NCBI GenBank assembly: GCA_031275595.1 | Contig: JAISOO010000077.1 | Coordinates: 1 to 5,589 of the forward strand | Reading direction: 5' to 3' | Length of the DNA stretch: 5,589 nucleotides | Origin: Spirochaetaceae bacterium | Lineage (GTDB): Bacteria > Spirochaetota > Spirochaetia > Treponematales > Breznakiellaceae | Shown here: piece after piece, positions 4,838-5,589 of the stretch | Position numbering within the stretch: position 1 is the stretch's first letter | Layout of the letters: each line of letters opens with the position of its first letter | Translations under genes and position numbers: made by a program | The notes under the pieces: model-generated | The model's database searches: none | Told to the model about the DNA's origin: nothing | What the model saw: only the letters and a program-made list of their open reading frames with translations

Positions 4838-5589
4838 ATGGCGCAGCATGAATTAGGTGATTTCCTGCCAACGGTGGATGAAAACCGGCGGCCCGTTCAT
4901 TTCGGCTGGGCCCGCTCTCCTCTTTTGAGTTATGACCCGCTTTTATGCGGCGGCCCCCGTTACCGGATTACCGAGTCCGACCGGTACATCATTTTCTCTC
5001 CCACCCATTTAATGAGCCTGGAGATCCTCGACGGCGGAATTTTAGGGTACATCGGCGTATCCGTGGTATTTCTTAAAGACAAGCGGCGGTCCACCCAATC
5101 CTATATTATTCCCTTTTCGCTGGGTTCCTTCGAACTTCCCAAAAACAGTGAAAAAGGCTCGATTCGGATACAACAAAAAAAGGGAGAGATCAATTTCGCG
5201 GTTATGGAGGGGGGGGCCCGGATTATCAAACTGGATCTTCCGAACTTCGGCCATCACCGTCACCTCTGGGGGGTGGTGGTATTATCCGCGGATCCCGCAT
5301 ACCACTCCATTGTTACCCACATGCCCTGGCGGAGGGAAAAAAACGCCTTCCTGTATTCCCGGCGTTCACCCTGGTATACCGCCGAAGGGGTCATGCAGTT
5401 AAGCGGTACGGAGATAGTCTTTTCCCGGGGCAGCGGCTGGGGTATTTTTGACTGGAACCGGGGGGTACGTCCCCGTTCCGATGTCCGGTTTTGGGCGGCG
5501 GCCTGCGGCTTAAGCGGGGAAAGGCTGGTCGGTTTTAACGTGGGCTACGGTTCCGCCGATTCGGGATTCGGCACGGAAAATGCCTTTTT
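4838..5589 (+). CDS. DUF2804 family protein, 3' end beyond the window
   Basis: The open frame of 250 codons has no stop before the right edge. The protein resembles the DUF2804 family by its conserved C-half features: SPWYTAEG at 177-184, GIFDWNRGV at 202-210, FWAAACGLSGERLVGFNVGYG at 228-238 region, and TENAF at 246-250. Family members are usually around 330-350 residues, so about a quarter is missing here. No signal peptide or membrane segment is visible, so a cytoplasmic location is likely. The biochemical function of the family is not known, and none is assigned here. ATG at 4838 is preceded by AAGGAG (4828-4833) at a short 4-nt spacing. The gene is divergent from murD across 257 bp that contain the murD promoter and hairpin element copy B, so structure in the leader may influence its expression. 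Confidence 0.8.
   Translation, partial: MAQHELGDFLPTVDENRRPVHFGWARSPLLSYDPLLCGGPRYRITESDRYIIFSPTHLMSLEILDGGILGYIGVSVVFLKDKRRSTQSYIIPFSLGSFELPKNSEKGSIRIQQKKGEINFAVMEGGARIIKLDLPNFGHHRHLWGVVVLSADPAYHSIVTHMPWRREKNAFLYSRRSPWYTAEGVMQLSGTEIVFSRGSGWGIFDWNRGVRPRSDVRFWAAACGLSGERLVGFNVGYGSADSGFGTENAF

Noticed and set aside
4523..4849. A 108-codon minus-strand open frame upstream of murD
   Set aside because: It overlaps the murD start in another frame and runs through the promoter and all the hairpins. No ribosome site or domain supports it.

Overview
The window looks like chromosomal DNA from a spirochaete, most likely a Treponema-type bacterium, possibly a gut or termite-gut lineage. This is an inference from gene content (a GenX/EpmA-type EF-P lysyltransferase, a Treponema-style DUF2804 protein, a WHy/LEA14 lipoprotein with a lax lipobox) and from base composition. 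Nothing in the sequence fixes the species.

Layout, left to right. Positions 4-118 hold a three-hairpin repeat (copy A), ending in a terminator-like stem and T-run. Positions 126-971 (minus strand) hold the remains of one or two genes for a glutathionyl-hydroquinone-reductase-type glutathione transferase (YqjG/ECM4 family). The C-terminal half lies upstream of the N-terminal half on the coding strand. The two are joined by an intact stop / Shine-Dalgarno / start junction, both are broken by in-frame stops, and the middle of the protein is absent. Positions 1076-1978 (plus) encode a probable lipoprotein with two WHy/LEA14-like domains. It converges on epmA (2010-3029, minus), which lies downstream of murD (3126-4580, minus) in an apparent murD-epmA transcription unit. 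A good sigma70-type promoter for murD lies at 4628-4656, overlapped by a 9-bp tandem repeat. The divergent intergenic region also holds a second three-hairpin element (copy B, 4684-4823), which ends just before the ribosome binding site of a DUF2804 gene (4838 to the right edge, truncated by the window).

Functionally, murD makes a peptidoglycan precursor in the cytoplasm. epmA modifies elongation factor P, a translation factor for polyproline stretches. The lipoprotein is probably anchored at the cell envelope, and the DUF2804 protein has no known role. No mobile-element gene, RNA gene, CRISPR array or defence system is visible. The two most unusual things are the rearranged, decayed transferase locus and the pair of diverged three-hairpin elements, which keep the same architecture while their stem sequences differ.
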